Source: DAIDKA01 sp963708865 (GTDB lineage: Bacteria > Pseudomonadota > Gammaproteobacteria > Steroidobacterales > Steroidobacteraceae). From it: a DNA stretch of 64,000 nt. Each line of letters opens with the position of its first letter. The first letter of the stretch is position 1. The stretch covers positions 62,001 through 126,000 of the forward strand of contig CAVPUC010000002.1 in NCBI GenBank assembly GCA_963708865.1, in the 5' to 3' direction. Positions 52,643-61,529 of the stretch are shown here, piece after piece. The notes beneath the pieces are model-generated. The model saw only the letters and a program-made list of their open reading frames with translations, did not search any database and was not told where the DNA came from. The position numbers and the translations under genes are program-made.

Positions 52643-54229
52643 TCAGGACACCGGCTGCGGTGTGATGCGCTTCGTTTCCAGATCGCGAAGATCGCGCAGC
52701 CGTGTCTCGCGGCCATAGCGTGCCACCAGCACAAGCGAGATCATCACTGGCACTCCGGTGGCGGCCGCGGCGATGGCGATGGGCGGAGCGAGGCCGGCGA
52801 CGCTCAGCAGCTGGGCAAAAAGGCCGCCGATCTTGCTGCAGCCGGCGATCCACCCCGTCGCCCGTGCGCGCACCCGCACGGGGTAGTTTTCCGAGGTGTA
52901 AGGCAGCAGCACGGCGATGACGCCGCTGCTGCCGATGATGACGAACACCACATCGAAGACACTGCTGCCGAGCCCCACACGGGAATAAAAGCGCAGCGCC
53001 AGCGCAAACAGGCCGAAGGCGGTGATGGCCAGCATGACGATCACGCAGCCCTTGCTGCTCCAGCGGCTGTACAGCCAGGTCGACACCAGAATGATGGGTG
53101 CGGCGATGAGCGTCGAGCGCGCAATGAGTCCACTCGCCGCCGCGACGCTCTGCCCCTGGGCGACCAGCGCACTCGGCAGCCACAGCAGCACCGCGAAATT
53201 CACCAGGCTCCAACCCAGCGCACCGATCGTCAGCGCTACCGTAAGTCCGGTGAGGGCGGGTCGAATCGCGGCAGTGGGCGGCACGTGTGCCGCGGAGGCG
53301 GCGTTGGCAGCGCTGCCGTCGGCGTCGGGCCTGCGCGTGACGCCGAATTTCGCCAGGGTCGCGCGGGCTTCCTCGCCCCGACCCATCTGCTGCAAAAAGC
53401 GCATCGATTCGGGAAGCAGGGGACTTAAGAGGACCAGCAGCAGCCCGGTCGGAAAGTTCAGTAGCCACATGACGCGCCAGCCGAATACCGGTTGCAGCAA
53501 CGCCGACAGGGCGCTGGCCGCAAAGAACCCGCCAACGGACCCGATGCCGCCGATGAGCACCAATATCCAGCCGCGGTGGCGCGTCGGCATGATCTCCGCC
53601 AACAGCGCATACGCGACCGGCAGCATGCCCCCCGCGGCCGCGCCCATGAGGAAGCACATGCCCACATTCCACCAGAAGCTCGGCATCGCACCGCAGATCG
53701 AGGTGCCGATGAACATCACCGACGACAGCAGGATGGCCGCGCGGCGACCGTACAGATCAGCCAGAGCGCCCCACACGAAGGAGCCCACCACCGTGCCCGC
53801 GAGCGCCGCGAACGGCAGCCAGGCGACGGTTCTGATGCCAATAGCGTATTCGGAGCGCATGCCGGGCGTCACGAATCCGAGGCTGGCCGGCTTCATGATG
53901 TCGATGATCAGCGCCAGCGCCAGCAGCCCCGCGACACCCCAGTGCCGGCCCGTGAGCGGCGCGTTTTCGGGAGGCGAGATCAACTCCACCGTCGCGTTCG
54001 GCTGATGCGGCAGCTTGGGCAGCAGGCCGTAGCCAGCCAGGGCGATGCCCGCCACAATGGCGAACATCCCGAGCACCATCGGCGCGCCCATCGGCATGCC
54101 CGCCAGCACATAGTGATTGCTGCTGCCCATCAGGAACATCGGCACGTGTGACAGCACACCTGCAGTCACCGCGGCACAGCCGACCCAGAAGGCCAGCACG
54201 CTGCGGCGCTTGTCAAAAACATCCGTCAT
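52643..54229 (-). CDS. MFS transporter
   Basis: A 528-residue inner-membrane protein with about 12 hydrophobic segments. The characteristic MFS loop 2-3 is GALADLYGRRAAILLSS. RHRGWILVLIGGIGSVGGF follows in the first half and VRVRARATGWIAGCSKIGG in the second. An extra N-terminal membrane pair (residues ~10-75) precedes a conventional core. The arrangement fits the sugar/organic-acid symporter group, substrate unknown. It lies in the catabolic island, transcribed with the hydroxyacid dehydrogenase upstream. Confidence 0.88.
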   Translation of the reverse strand: MTDVFDKRRSVLAFWVGCAAVTAGVLSHVPMFLMGSSNHYVLAGMPMGAPMVLGMFAIVAGIALAGYGLLPKLPHQPNATVELISPPENAPLTGRHWGVAGLLALALIIDIMKPASLGFVTPGMRSEYAIGIRTVAWLPFAALAGTVVGSFVWGALADLYGRRAAILLSSVMFIGTSICGAMPSFWWNVGMCFLMGAAAGGMLPVAYALLAEIMPTRHRGWILVLIGGIGSVGGFFAASALSALLQPVFGWRVMWLLNFPTGLLLVLLSPLLPESMRFLQQMGRGEEARATLAKFGVTRRPDADGSAANAASAAHVPPTAAIRPALTGLTVALTIGALGWSLVNFAVLLWLPSALVAQGQSVAAASGLIARSTLIAAPIILVSTWLYSRWSSKGCVIVMLAITAFGLFALALRFYSRVGLGSSVFDVVFVIIGSSGVIAVLLPYTSENYPVRVRARATGWIAGCSKIGGLFAQLLSVAGLAPPIAIAAAATGVPVMISLVLVARYGRETRLRDLRDLETKRITPQPVS

Positions 54230-54317
54230 CGGCTGCGTCTCACCTTGTCCCTGTGAATCCGGTGCCGCCCTCCGGTCTTGTCACCGCTCGCGATCAGCTG
54301 CTGAGCACGATAGTAGA

Positions 54318-55202
54318 TCACGGGACCGGCGTCTGCACGCGTGCGACCTCGAGCACCGCGCTTTCATTGGCCTCCGACAGACCCAGGTCGCACAGCTGTT
54401 GAAATGCTGATTCCGCCAGCGCGCCAAACGGACTGCCGATACCCAGGCTGCGGGTCAGCTGCAGCGCGTAGTTCACATCCTTCAAGCGAAGCTTTGGGGT
54501 GAACACAACGTCACGGTGAGCACCTGCCAGCATCCGTTCGCTATTGCGTATCACTTGCGGGCTGGCGGCCTGACCAGTCGCGATGGCATCGACGACGGTG
54601 CGCAAATCCAGGCCGGCGCGTTCGGCGATCGCCATGCTTTCAGCCACCGATGCGATCTGCACGGCGCCGAGCAAATTGATGATCAGCTTGTAGGCCGTGC
54701 CGCTGCCGACCGCACCGAAGTAAATGATGCGCTGTGAAAAGGTATCGAGGAGCGGGCGTGCCGCGCTCAGGTCGGCAGCATCGGCGCCGACCAGCAGCGT
54801 GAGCGCTCCGCTCGCTGCGCTGTCCGGCAGGCCGGTGACCGGTGCATCGAGGTAGCGTAGACCGCGCGACCTTGCGCGAGTCGCCAGTTTCATGACCCAG
54901 TCGTGTGACAGGGTTGAGCACTCGATGGCACAGGCATTCGGGTTTGGAGAACCGGTCAAGATGCCCGCGGTCCCGCACCAGATCGCTTGCGACGCGGCAT
55001 CGTCGGCAACCATGCAGATGATGGCGTCGACCCCATGGCACGCCTCGGCGGGCGTGCCGAATACGCGCGCGCCATGCGCTGCCAGTGGGGCAGCCCGCGC
55101 CGCAGTGCGGTTATAGACATGTAGCGTGTGGCCGGCCGCGAGCACACGCTGCGCCATGCCGATGCCCATGTGTCCCAAGCCCATGAACGCGATGGTAGTC
55201 AT
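54318..55202 (-). CDS. NAD(P)-dependent beta-hydroxyacid dehydrogenase (HIBADH family)
   Basis: A 294-residue oxidoreductase. The N-terminal dinucleotide motif is FMGLGHMGIGMAQRVLAAGH. The substrate-binding region is RYLDAPVTGLPDSAASGALT and the catalytic-lysine segment GSGTAYKLIINLLGA. KLRLKDVNYALQL completes the family pattern. Members include 3-hydroxyisobutyrate, tartronate semialdehyde and 6-phosphogluconate-like dehydrogenases; which applies is unknown. ATG 55202 is chosen from the family N-terminus. Confidence 0.9.
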   Translation of the reverse strand: MTTIAFMGLGHMGIGMAQRVLAAGHTLHVYNRTAARAAPLAAHGARVFGTPAEACHGVDAIICMVADDAASQAIWCGTAGILTGSPNPNACAIECSTLSHDWVMKLATRARSRGLRYLDAPVTGLPDSAASGALTLLVGADAADLSAARPLLDTFSQRIIYFGAVGSGTAYKLIINLLGAVQIASVAESMAIAERAGLDLRTVVDAIATGQAASPQVIRNSERMLAGAHRDVVFTPKLRLKDVNYALQLTRSLGIGSPFGALAESAFQQLCDLGLSEANESAVLEVARVQTPVP

Positions 55203-55241
55203 GGGTCCGATAGTGCGCGGCGGCAATTAGCACACGCAACA

Positions 55242-55270
55242 TTGACGCCTCCCAGACCCAGCGTTAGGCT
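55242..55270 (+). promoter_or_regulatory. Candidate promoter for the cysteine-cluster gene
   Basis: TTGACG (55242-55247) and TAGGCT (55265-55270) are 17 bp apart. The -35 is strong and the -10 moderate. Transcription would begin near 55277, about 10 nt before the structured leader, so the whole RNA fold would be transcribed. Confidence 0.45.
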
Positions 55271-55286
55271 GGCTGCCTCATTTGGC

Positions 55287-55361
55287 ATCTCCCTATGTAG
55301 GCCTCCCGTCGCTCGCGACCGGAGGCCTCGTCGTTTTGGCCATCCAGGCCATAGAGGAGAT
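55287..55361 (+). promoter_or_regulatory. Structured leader RNA that can hide the ribosome-binding site
   Basis: P1 pairs 55287-55297 with 55350-55361 (11 bp, one bulged A at 55355) and covers the whole AGAGGAGA ribosome site. Inside it, P2 pairs AGGCCTCC (55299-55306) with GGAGGCCT (55321-55328), extended by GTCG/CGAC around a 4-nt loop. CGTCGTTTT follows P2, as in an intrinsic terminator. TGGCC (55337-55341) can pair with GGCCA (55347-55351) as a third helix competing with the base of P1. This looks like a translational or attenuation switch; it does not match a riboswitch class I recognise. Confidence 0.55.
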
Positions 55362-55365
55362 TCCC

Positions 55366-55863
55366 ATGAACGATGCAAAGTTACGGGCGGACTGCGCCCG
55401 CTGCTGCGGATTGTGCTGCGTTGCTCCGGCATTCGACGCGGACCAGGGCTTTGGCTTCGACAAACCAGCCCACACCGCCTGCCCGAACCTGCGCACGGAC
55501 CATCGCTGCGCGATTCACGCGACGCTACCGGCGGCTGGCTTTCCGGCTTGCGCCGCCTTCGATTGTTTCGGCGCCGGACAGTGGGTGACCCAGCAGCTGT
55601 TTGCCGGGAGGTCCTGGCGAACCTCGCCCGACATTGCAGAAGAGATGTTCAGGTTATATCTGAAGTATCGCGCGCTGCATGAGCTCATGGCGCTGCTCGA
55701 TATGGCGATCAGGCGGGTGCCGCAGACCGAGGCGGCCCCGCTGGTTCAATGTCTGCGCGATATAGAGCGCATCTGCGAGGCCGGAACCCAACTGCCGGAT
55801 GCGTGCGGCGTGAGTGCGCTGCGTCGGAAGGTCCAGCGCCTGCTGGTAAAATGCGTGACATGA
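55366..55863 (+). CDS. YkgJ-family cysteine-cluster protein
   Basis: A 165-residue cytosolic protein. The N-terminal half has a cysteine cluster: CARCCGLCC, a Cys in TACPNL, RCAIH, and FPACAAFDCFG. This is the Fe-S or zinc ligand pattern of the YkgJ/UPF0153 family. The C-terminal half is helical. ATG 55366 follows AGAGGAGA. Function is unknown, but metal or redox dependence is likely. It overlaps the phosphatase gene by ATGA. Its leader RNA could provide control. Confidence 0.8.
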   Translation: MNDAKLRADCARCCGLCCVAPAFDADQGFGFDKPAHTACPNLRTDHRCAIHATLPAAGFPACAAFDCFGAGQWVTQQLFAGRSWRTSPDIAEEMFRLYLKYRALHELMALLDMAIRRVPQTEAAPLVQCLRDIERICEAGTQLPDACGVSALRRKVQRLLVKCVT

Positions 55864-56336
55864 GGATCCTGTTCGTCTGCCTCGGAAACATCTGCCGCTC
55901 ACCGACCGCTGAAGCGGTGATGCGAGGCATTGCCGCGGGCGAAGCATCCGACCTCGCGCTCACGGTGGATTCGGCCGGCACGGCCAACTATCACCCGGGC
56001 TCCCCGCCGGACCGCAGATCGCAGGCGGCTGCGCGGAAGCGCGATTACGATCTATCGAGGCTGCGCGCAAGGCAGGTGTGTGCCGAGGATTTTGCGCACT
56101 TCGATCTGATCCTCGCCATGGACGGGCGCAATCTTGCGGACTTGCTGGCGATAGCACCGGCCGCCGCGCACCAGAAAATCCAGCTGTTCCTGGATTACGC
56201 GCCTGAGCAGCCGCAGCGCGAAGTACCCGACCCGTATTACGGGGGACCGAACGGCTTCGAGGACGTGCTGGACCTCATTGAAGCCGCGTCGCGCGGACTG
56301 CTGGGATGGCTGCGGGCGCGGGCAGCGCAGCGCTAA
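55860..56336 (+). CDS. Low-molecular-weight protein-tyrosine phosphatase
   Basis: A 158-residue cytosolic phosphatase. The P-loop CLGNICRSP is near the N-terminus and the general-acid segment PDPYYGG near the C-terminus. The start overlaps the previous stop; ATG 55851 would add three residues. No capsule or kinase genes are adjacent, so it may be the housekeeping type found in many proteobacteria, not the Wzb exopolysaccharide type. Confidence 0.93.
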   Translation: MRILFVCLGNICRSPTAEAVMRGIAAGEASDLALTVDSAGTANYHPGSPPDRRSQAAARKRDYDLSRLRARQVCAEDFAHFDLILAMDGRNLADLLAIAPAAAHQKIQLFLDYAPEQPQREVPDPYYGGPNGFEDVLDLIEAASRGLLGWLRARAAQR

Positions 56337-56348
56337 GTTAGACCACAT

Positions 56349-56542
56349 CTCCCGGGACCTCCGGCCGTCACTCCGGGAGACGCCTGGAGTGCCAGAATTG
56401 AGCGTAGCAACATGTCGTCATTCTTTTTCAAGGCTGGTCTGCAGATTGAGCAGGAGACATTAAGGGAGTGACGGATTCCCGACACCCGCTGCGGTGCCCT
56501 TCTACCCCGCCCACCTCGCCACGATACTAATAGCCGGCGAGG
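56349..56542. other. Gene-free interval with two GC-rich hairpins
   Basis: Between the phosphatase stop (56336) and the rne end there is no credible coding frame. CTCCCGG/CCGGGAG (56349-56379) and CCTCGCC/GGCGAGG (56514-56542) can form 7-bp hairpins. The first lies 12 nt after the phosphatase stop but lacks a T-run. A small RNA or read-through control element cannot be excluded. Confidence 0.3.
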
Positions 56543-56588
56543 CGTAGCTCTCGGACTCTCAAGAGTACGACGGCCCATACGGATTGCT

Positions 56589-56615
56589 GCGGCGCCTGGC
56601 GAATGCAGGCGCCGC
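56589..56615 (-). terminator. Hairpin downstream of rne
   Basis: A perfect 10-bp stem (GCGGCGCCTG / CAGGCGCCGC) with a 7-nt loop lies 19 bp after the rne stop. The 3' side on the minus strand is not U-rich, so termination would be weak or Rho-assisted. Confidence 0.5.
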
Positions 56616-56634
56616 AACTTTAGATCAGATCAGA

Positions 56635-59387
56635 TCAAGTCTCGTCACGGTCGGAAGGACCCGGACCCGAACTCGGCGCCGACGGCGCAGCGGTCGACCA
56701 CACCACGTGCGGTCGCTGTGCCTCGCCAGACGGTGCCGGAGTGCGAACTGGAGCTGGCGGCTCGTAACTTTGTGCCGGCGGCGGTGCCGACTCGTAGCCA
56801 GAATCCCGCGGTGCGGCGTTGTCATAGGACGGTATGGACGACGGCGCCGTCGATTCGTATGCCGAGGAGTGTGCGGCACGCTCCTGAGGCTCGGCAAAGG
56901 GCGCGGGCGCTGGCTCATCGAAGCCACGGTCGCTCTGACCCTGATTGGCTTGCTGATGATCGTGTCCCTCAAAGCTACCGTTACCGGCCGCACCGTTGCT
57001 GTCTGACTGGCCGCCACCCTGAGGTGCGCCATCGCGTGATCCGCCGCCACCGCGACGACCACGACGCCGTCCACGACGGCCGCGGCCACCGCGTTCGCTG
57101 CCGTTGCGGGCTTCCTCACCTGCAGGCACCGCCGCGCCAGCGGTGCTGTCGGTGGCCGCCTGGTCGGCTACCTGCGGCGCATTCACCGGTTCACGATCGG
57201 GTTCCCGCTCGCGAGACCGCTCGCGATCACGGCCGTTCGCGCCGCCCTGGTCGCGATTGCCCTGATCTCGGTGCCCATCGCGGTGCCCTGATCGCGGCTG
57301 CCTTGATCGCGCGCGGCGTGGTCACGGCCGCCGTCGCGGCCGCCCTCGCGCGCACCCTGGCGATTGCCCTGGGAGTCGCGGTTGCGGTCATTGCGCGGTG
57401 GGCGGTCGCCACCCCGATCGGCACCGCGGTCAGCATTGCGATCACCGCCGCGATCTTCGCCGCCGGCGCTGCGCTCACGGTCGCCACCGCTGCGATGGCG
57501 GTCCCGTCCTCGACCGTCCCGACCACCCCGGCCGCGATCCCGATCGCGTCCGTGGCGCCGGCTGTCGCGATCGGCACTGTTGCGGTCCGCGCCGCGCGCT
57601 TCAGGGCGCGGGCTGGTATGGCTCTCCGGCTGCACTGCCGGCGCGCTGGCCACCGGCGGATCGCCGAACAGGGCACGCATGATTCGCTTGATCAGGCCGG
57701 GCTTGGCTTCCTGGGCCACCGCCACCGCCACCGGCACCGGTGCCGGCGTCGGCGCAGGCGGCGGCGAGGCGACGATCGGTGCGCTCGTCGTGGGCAGCAG
57801 CGTGGCCACGGCGGCTGGCTCCGCCGCAGGCTTCTTCTCGCTCACCGCGGGATCCGCCACCTCGGCGGCCACCGGCATCAGATAGCTCAACTGCTTGTTC
57901 TCGGGCAGCTCCAGCTCATCGTCGCGGATGCGCCGGATGGAGTACTCCGGGGTCTGCATGTGCAGGTTCGGAACAATGATGAGTTCGACCTCACTCTTGT
58001 CCTCGAGGGCGCGCATCCACTCGCGCTTCTCGTTGATCAGGTAGGTGGCGACATCCACCGGCACCTGGGCGACCACGCGCACCGTCCGGTCCTTGCGCAG
58101 CTCCTCGCCAATGAGGCGCAGGATCGACAGCGCCATGGATTCGATGCTGCGGATGCTGCCGATGCCGACACAGCGCGGGCAGACGATGTGGCTGGACTCC
58201 CCCAGCGAGGGGCGCAGCCGCTGGCGGGACATCTCCAGCAGGCCGAAACGTGACAGGCGGCCAATCTGGATGCGGGCGCGGTCCATTTTCACGGCATCCC
58301 GCAGCCGGTCCTCGACGTCGCGCTGGTTCTTGGTCGACTCCATGTCGATGAAATCGATGACGATCAGACCGCCGATGTCGCGCAGGCGCAGCTGGCGGGC
58401 GATCTCATCCGCGGCTTCCAGGTTGGTGTTCAAGGCGGTCGCTTCGATATCTGAACCGCGGGTGGCGCGCGCCGAATTGATGTCGATGGAGACCATCGCT
58501 TCGGTGTAATCGATCACGATGCTGCCGCCGGCGGGCAGCGACACCTTGTGCGCATAGGCCGACTCGATCTGGCTTTCGATCTGGAAGCGGGTGAACAGCG
58601 CGATGTCGTCGGTGTAGTGCTTCAGGCGCCGCTGGATGTCAGCCGGCATGAAGCGCTGCATGTATTCCTGGGCCTTGGCGAAGGCGGCCTCATCATCGAC
58701 CAGCACCTCGCCCACATCATCGGACAGGTAGTCGCGCATGGCGCGCGTGACCGCATCGCTCTCCCGGTAGACCAGGAAGGGCGCCGCGCGTTCTTTTTCG
58801 GCGGCGGCAATCTGGTCCCACTGCGTGCGCAGGTTGTCCAGATCCCATTGCAGTTCTTCGACATTGCGGCCAACGCCCGCGGTGCGGATGATGGCGCCCA
58901 TGCCGTCGGGGATCTGCAGCTGGCTCATGGCCTCGCGCATCTGATCCCGGTCCTCGCCTTCAATACGGCGCGAGACGCCCCCGGCGCGGGGATTGTTCGG
59001 CATCAGGACGAGGAAGCGGCCTGCGAGGCTGATGAAGGTGGTGAGGGCCGCGCCCTTGTTGCCGCGCTCTTCCTTTTCAACCTGAACCAGGACTTCCTGG
59101 CCCTCCGTGAGGAGTTCCCGGATGTTCATGCGGCCGCCTTGGGGGTTGCCGCGGAAGTAATCGCGCGAGACCTCCTTCAGCGGCAGGAAGCCGTGGCGCT
59201 GCGCGCCGTAGTCGACAAAACACGCTTCGAGCGAAGGCTCGACCCGCGAGATGCGACCCTTGTAGATGTTGGCTTTTTTCTGTTCCTTGGACTGTAGTTC
59301 GATACTCAGGTCATAAAGTTTCTGACCATCAACCAGAGCGACCCGCAGCTCTTCCTGTTGAGTGGCATTGACTAGCATTCTCTTCAT
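56635..59387 (-). CDS. rne: Ribonuclease E (apparent frameshift in C-terminal region)
   Basis: Endoribonuclease at the core of the degradosome. The start MKRMLVNATQQEELRVALVDG begins the S1/RNase H region (KANIYKGRISRVEPSLEACF). The DNase I-like catalytic part includes GGLIVIDFIDM and the zinc link is CPRCVG. The acidic/Arg/Gly-rich C-terminal region is low in complexity. The main frame stops at 57183, but another frame continues from about 57285 through GNRDQGGANGRDRERS to the typical VVW-containing C-terminus at 56635. One missing base near 57280-57290 explains this. Intact length is about 917 residues. It is divergent from rluC as in E. coli. Confidence 0.9.
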
Positions 59388-59437
59388 GTTCGGCCTTAAC
59401 CCAGCAAAGTGGGGCCGACAAGCAAACGACGGGAGGT

Positions 59438-59453
59438 CGCACGCGAACGTGCG
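59438..59453 (-). promoter_or_regulatory. UUCG-tetraloop hairpin in the rne leader
   Basis: On the rne transcript CGCACG-UUCG-CGUGCG forms a perfect 6-bp hairpin about 50 nt before the start codon. E. coli rne mRNA carries leader hairpins through which RNase E controls its own level; this could serve that role by analogy. No clear rne promoter could be fixed in 59454-59750, and no gene is seen there. Confidence 0.4.
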
Positions 59454-59751
59454 GCACGACATAAAAGGATAGGGGTGATCGAGTCTGGCTCTTCATGAGG
59501 ACCCGCCCACGAAAGGGTGGTTGCCTAAAACCTTTTGTAGCTCTACCGACGGCGCGCCCGGAGTCATTGATTGTGAGACTTCAATCGGGTGCAGCAATCT
59601 TGTCGGCCCAAACGATGGCCCCGCTTTCGAGGACCAACTAAAGACCATCCGCGGGAACAGGTGAAACGCATGACTTTCGGTACATGTGCGCCACTCCCCC
59701 CGAAGAGGCCGGTAACATGCGGCGGCCATGGCCGCGCGCCTGTGGCTGTCC

Positions 59752-59780
59752 TTGATTGGGAACAGCTTCGGGAGTATAGC
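59752..59780 (+). promoter_or_regulatory. Candidate promoter for rluC
   Basis: TTGATT (59752-59757) and TATAGC (59775-59780) are 17 bp apart. They lie about 45 bp before the proposed rluC start, in the rne-rluC divergent region. A small ATTGT/ACAAT inverted repeat lies just downstream. Confidence 0.45.
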
Positions 59781-59825
59781 GCTGAGACCATTGTAAAAAC
59801 AATATCTTACGGGTTGAGGTGGAAG

Positions 59826-60824
59826 TTGTCTGAGCAGCCAGAAGGGCAGATCCGCGAAGGGGTGCGGCATGTCGAGGTTACCGCGGACGAGGCGGGCGGC
59901 CGGCTCGACAATTTTCTGACCAAACTGCTCGGCGGCGTACCGCGCAGCCGCGTGTTTCGCATTGTGCGGCGCGGCGAAGTCCGCGTGAACGGCAAGCGCG
60001 CGGGTCCCGAGACCCGGCTTCAGCTGGGCGACAAGGTGCGCATTCCGCCCGTCAGCCTGCCATCGCCCGATGCGCCCCCGCCGGTCGCGCGCGTGCCCAA
60101 GACACTCATCGAGACCGTCCGCGATTCGATCATCACGGAAAACGATCGGCTGATTGTCATCAACAAGCCCGCCGGGATCGCCGTACACGGGGGTAGTGGG
60201 GTGAGCTTTGGCATCATCGAGGCCTTACGCGCCGCGCGGCCCGAGGAAACCCTCGAGCTGGTGCATCGGCTGGATCGGGATACCAGTGGTTGTCTTTTGG
60301 TGGCACGCAAGCCGGCGGCCCTTAGGGTGGTGCACGCCCTGATGCGCGACGGCCTGGTGGAAAAGGGCTACCTGGCGCTGGTCAAAGGCCAGTGGGACCT
60401 GGGCAAGAAGCGGATCGATGTGCCCCTGAATACCGAGACCCGCGTCGGCGGGGAGCGCACGGTGCGCGTCCAGGTCGGCGCCAAGAGCGCCGTGAGCCGC
60501 TTCAGTCCGGTGCAGTTCTTCCGCAATCGCGCCTCGGTCGTGGAGGTCGATCTGGAGACCGGACGCACGCATCAGATCCGGGTGCACGCCGCGCATGTCG
60601 GACACCCGGTGGCGGGGGATGACAAGTACGGCGACAAGGACTTCAACGCCCGCATGCGCGAGGAGGGCCTCACCCGCATGTTCCTGCACTCGCACCGCAT
60701 TTCATTCGACTGGCCGAACGGTGGGGATTTCAGCGCCAGCGCGCCGCTGCCCAAGGATCTGGCCGCGGTGCTCGATGCCCTGGGAGAGGCCACCAGCGCC
60801 AAGAGCGCGCGGCGTCGACGCTGA
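59826..60824 (+). CDS. rluC: 23S rRNA pseudouridine synthase RluC
   Basis: Makes pseudouridines 955, 2504 and 2580 of 23S rRNA in E. coli. An N-terminal S4 domain (GRLDNFLTKLLGGVPRSRVF) precedes the catalytic core with HRLDRDTSGCLLVARK (catalytic Asp) and GRTHQIRVHAAHVGHP. The frame is open far upstream. TTG 59826 after AGGTGG gives the usual length of ~332 residues. Divergent pairing with rne supports RluC over RluD or RluA. Confidence 0.93.
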   Translation: MSEQPEGQIREGVRHVEVTADEAGGRLDNFLTKLLGGVPRSRVFRIVRRGEVRVNGKRAGPETRLQLGDKVRIPPVSLPSPDAPPPVARVPKTLIETVRDSIITENDRLIVINKPAGIAVHGGSGVSFGIIEALRAARPEETLELVHRLDRDTSGCLLVARKPAALRVVHALMRDGLVEKGYLALVKGQWDLGKKRIDVPLNTETRVGGERTVRVQVGAKSAVSRFSPVQFFRNRASVVEVDLETGRTHQIRVHAAHVGHPVAGDDKYGDKDFNARMREEGLTRMFLHSHRISFDWPNGGDFSASAPLPKDLAAVLDALGEATSAKSARRRR

Positions 60825-60838
60825 GCCCGGGCAGCCGC

Positions 60839-61426
60839 TTAGAAAATCGTGTAACCCGCCTGACGCAGCGCGCCGGCCAGCCAGATCAGCGGCAGGCCCA
60901 CCAGGGCGGTGGGATCCTCGGACTCAATGCGCGAGAACAGGGCGATCCCCAGGCCCTCGGATTTGAAGCTGCCGGCGCAGTTCAGGGGCTGTTCGCGCGC
61001 CACGTAGTTCTCAATCTCGCCATCGCTCAGATCGCGCACCGTGACGGTCACAGTCTCCAAGTGATTCACACTGAAGCCGGTGTTGTGCCAGCGCACGGCG
61101 CAGGCCGTATGGAAGCGCGCCTGGGCTCCCGAGAGGTGCTTGAGCTGCCGGCAGGCACGCTCCACCGTGCCGGGCTTGTCGAGGATCACCCCGCCCGCGG
61201 CAGCCACCTGGTCGCTGCCGATGACCACCGCTTTGGGATTGCGGACCGCCACCGCCTCGGCCTTTTCCATCGCCAGGCGCAGCGCCCGCTCGGTCGGCGG
61301 CTCCCCGGCGATATGCGCCTCGTCGACCTCGGGGGCCTCTACGGCAAAGTCCAGGCTCAAGCGTTCGAGCAGCTGGCGACGAAAAACCGAGGTGGAGGCG
61401 AGAATCAGGGGCGGCTGAGAGCTCAA
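60839..61426 (-). CDS. yceF: Maf-family nucleotide pyrophosphatase (YceF type)
   Basis: A 195-residue cytosolic house-cleaning pyrophosphatase; E. coli YceF hydrolyses 7-methyl-GTP. The N-terminal LILASTSVFRRQLLERL, the PTERALRLAMEKA block, the VIGSDQVA segment with the conserved Asp and the closing GLPLIWLAGALR match the family. The rluC-yceF-yceD order is also found in E. coli. Confidence 0.93.
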   Translation of the reverse strand: MSSQPPLILASTSVFRRQLLERLSLDFAVEAPEVDEAHIAGEPPTERALRLAMEKAEAVAVRNPKAVVIGSDQVAAAGGVILDKPGTVERACRQLKHLSGAQARFHTACAVRWHNTGFSVNHLETVTVTVRDLSDGEIENYVAREQPLNCAGSFKSEGLGIALFSRIESEDPTALVGLPLIWLAGALRQAGYTIF

Positions 61427-61491
61427 GTTGCACCAATCGATGGGAGTGAAACGGACTGCCGAAACAAGGATTTGCGCCTTTTGAAGTCGTT

Positions 61492-61520
61492 TTGACTTGG
61501 TGGGGCTCGATACCTATGAT
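61492..61520 (+). promoter_or_regulatory. Strong sigma-70-like promoter for yceD-rpmF-plsX-fabH
   Basis: TTGACT (61492-61497) and TATGAT (61515-61520) are exactly 17 bp apart, each one mismatch from consensus. The -10 ends 9 bp before the yceD ATG, so the leader must be very short or start codon use shifted. Confidence 0.65.
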
Positions 61521-61529
61521 ACGCGCCCC

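Noticed and set aside
52632..52645. TGAGGATTCCTCA palindrome at the MFS 3' end
   Set aside because: Short, overlaps the coding end, no T-run and no gene start nearby; too weak to call.
52356..53672. Long minus-strand frame of 438 codons antiphase to the MFS gene
   Set aside because: It is a GC-driven shadow of the MFS transporter; only its last part (from 52613) looks like a signal peptide and is listed separately with low confidence.
57190..57620. Arg/Gly/Asp-rich short repeats that look like a tandem repeat array
   Set aside because: They encode the low-complexity C-terminal region of RNase E, where such composition is normal.
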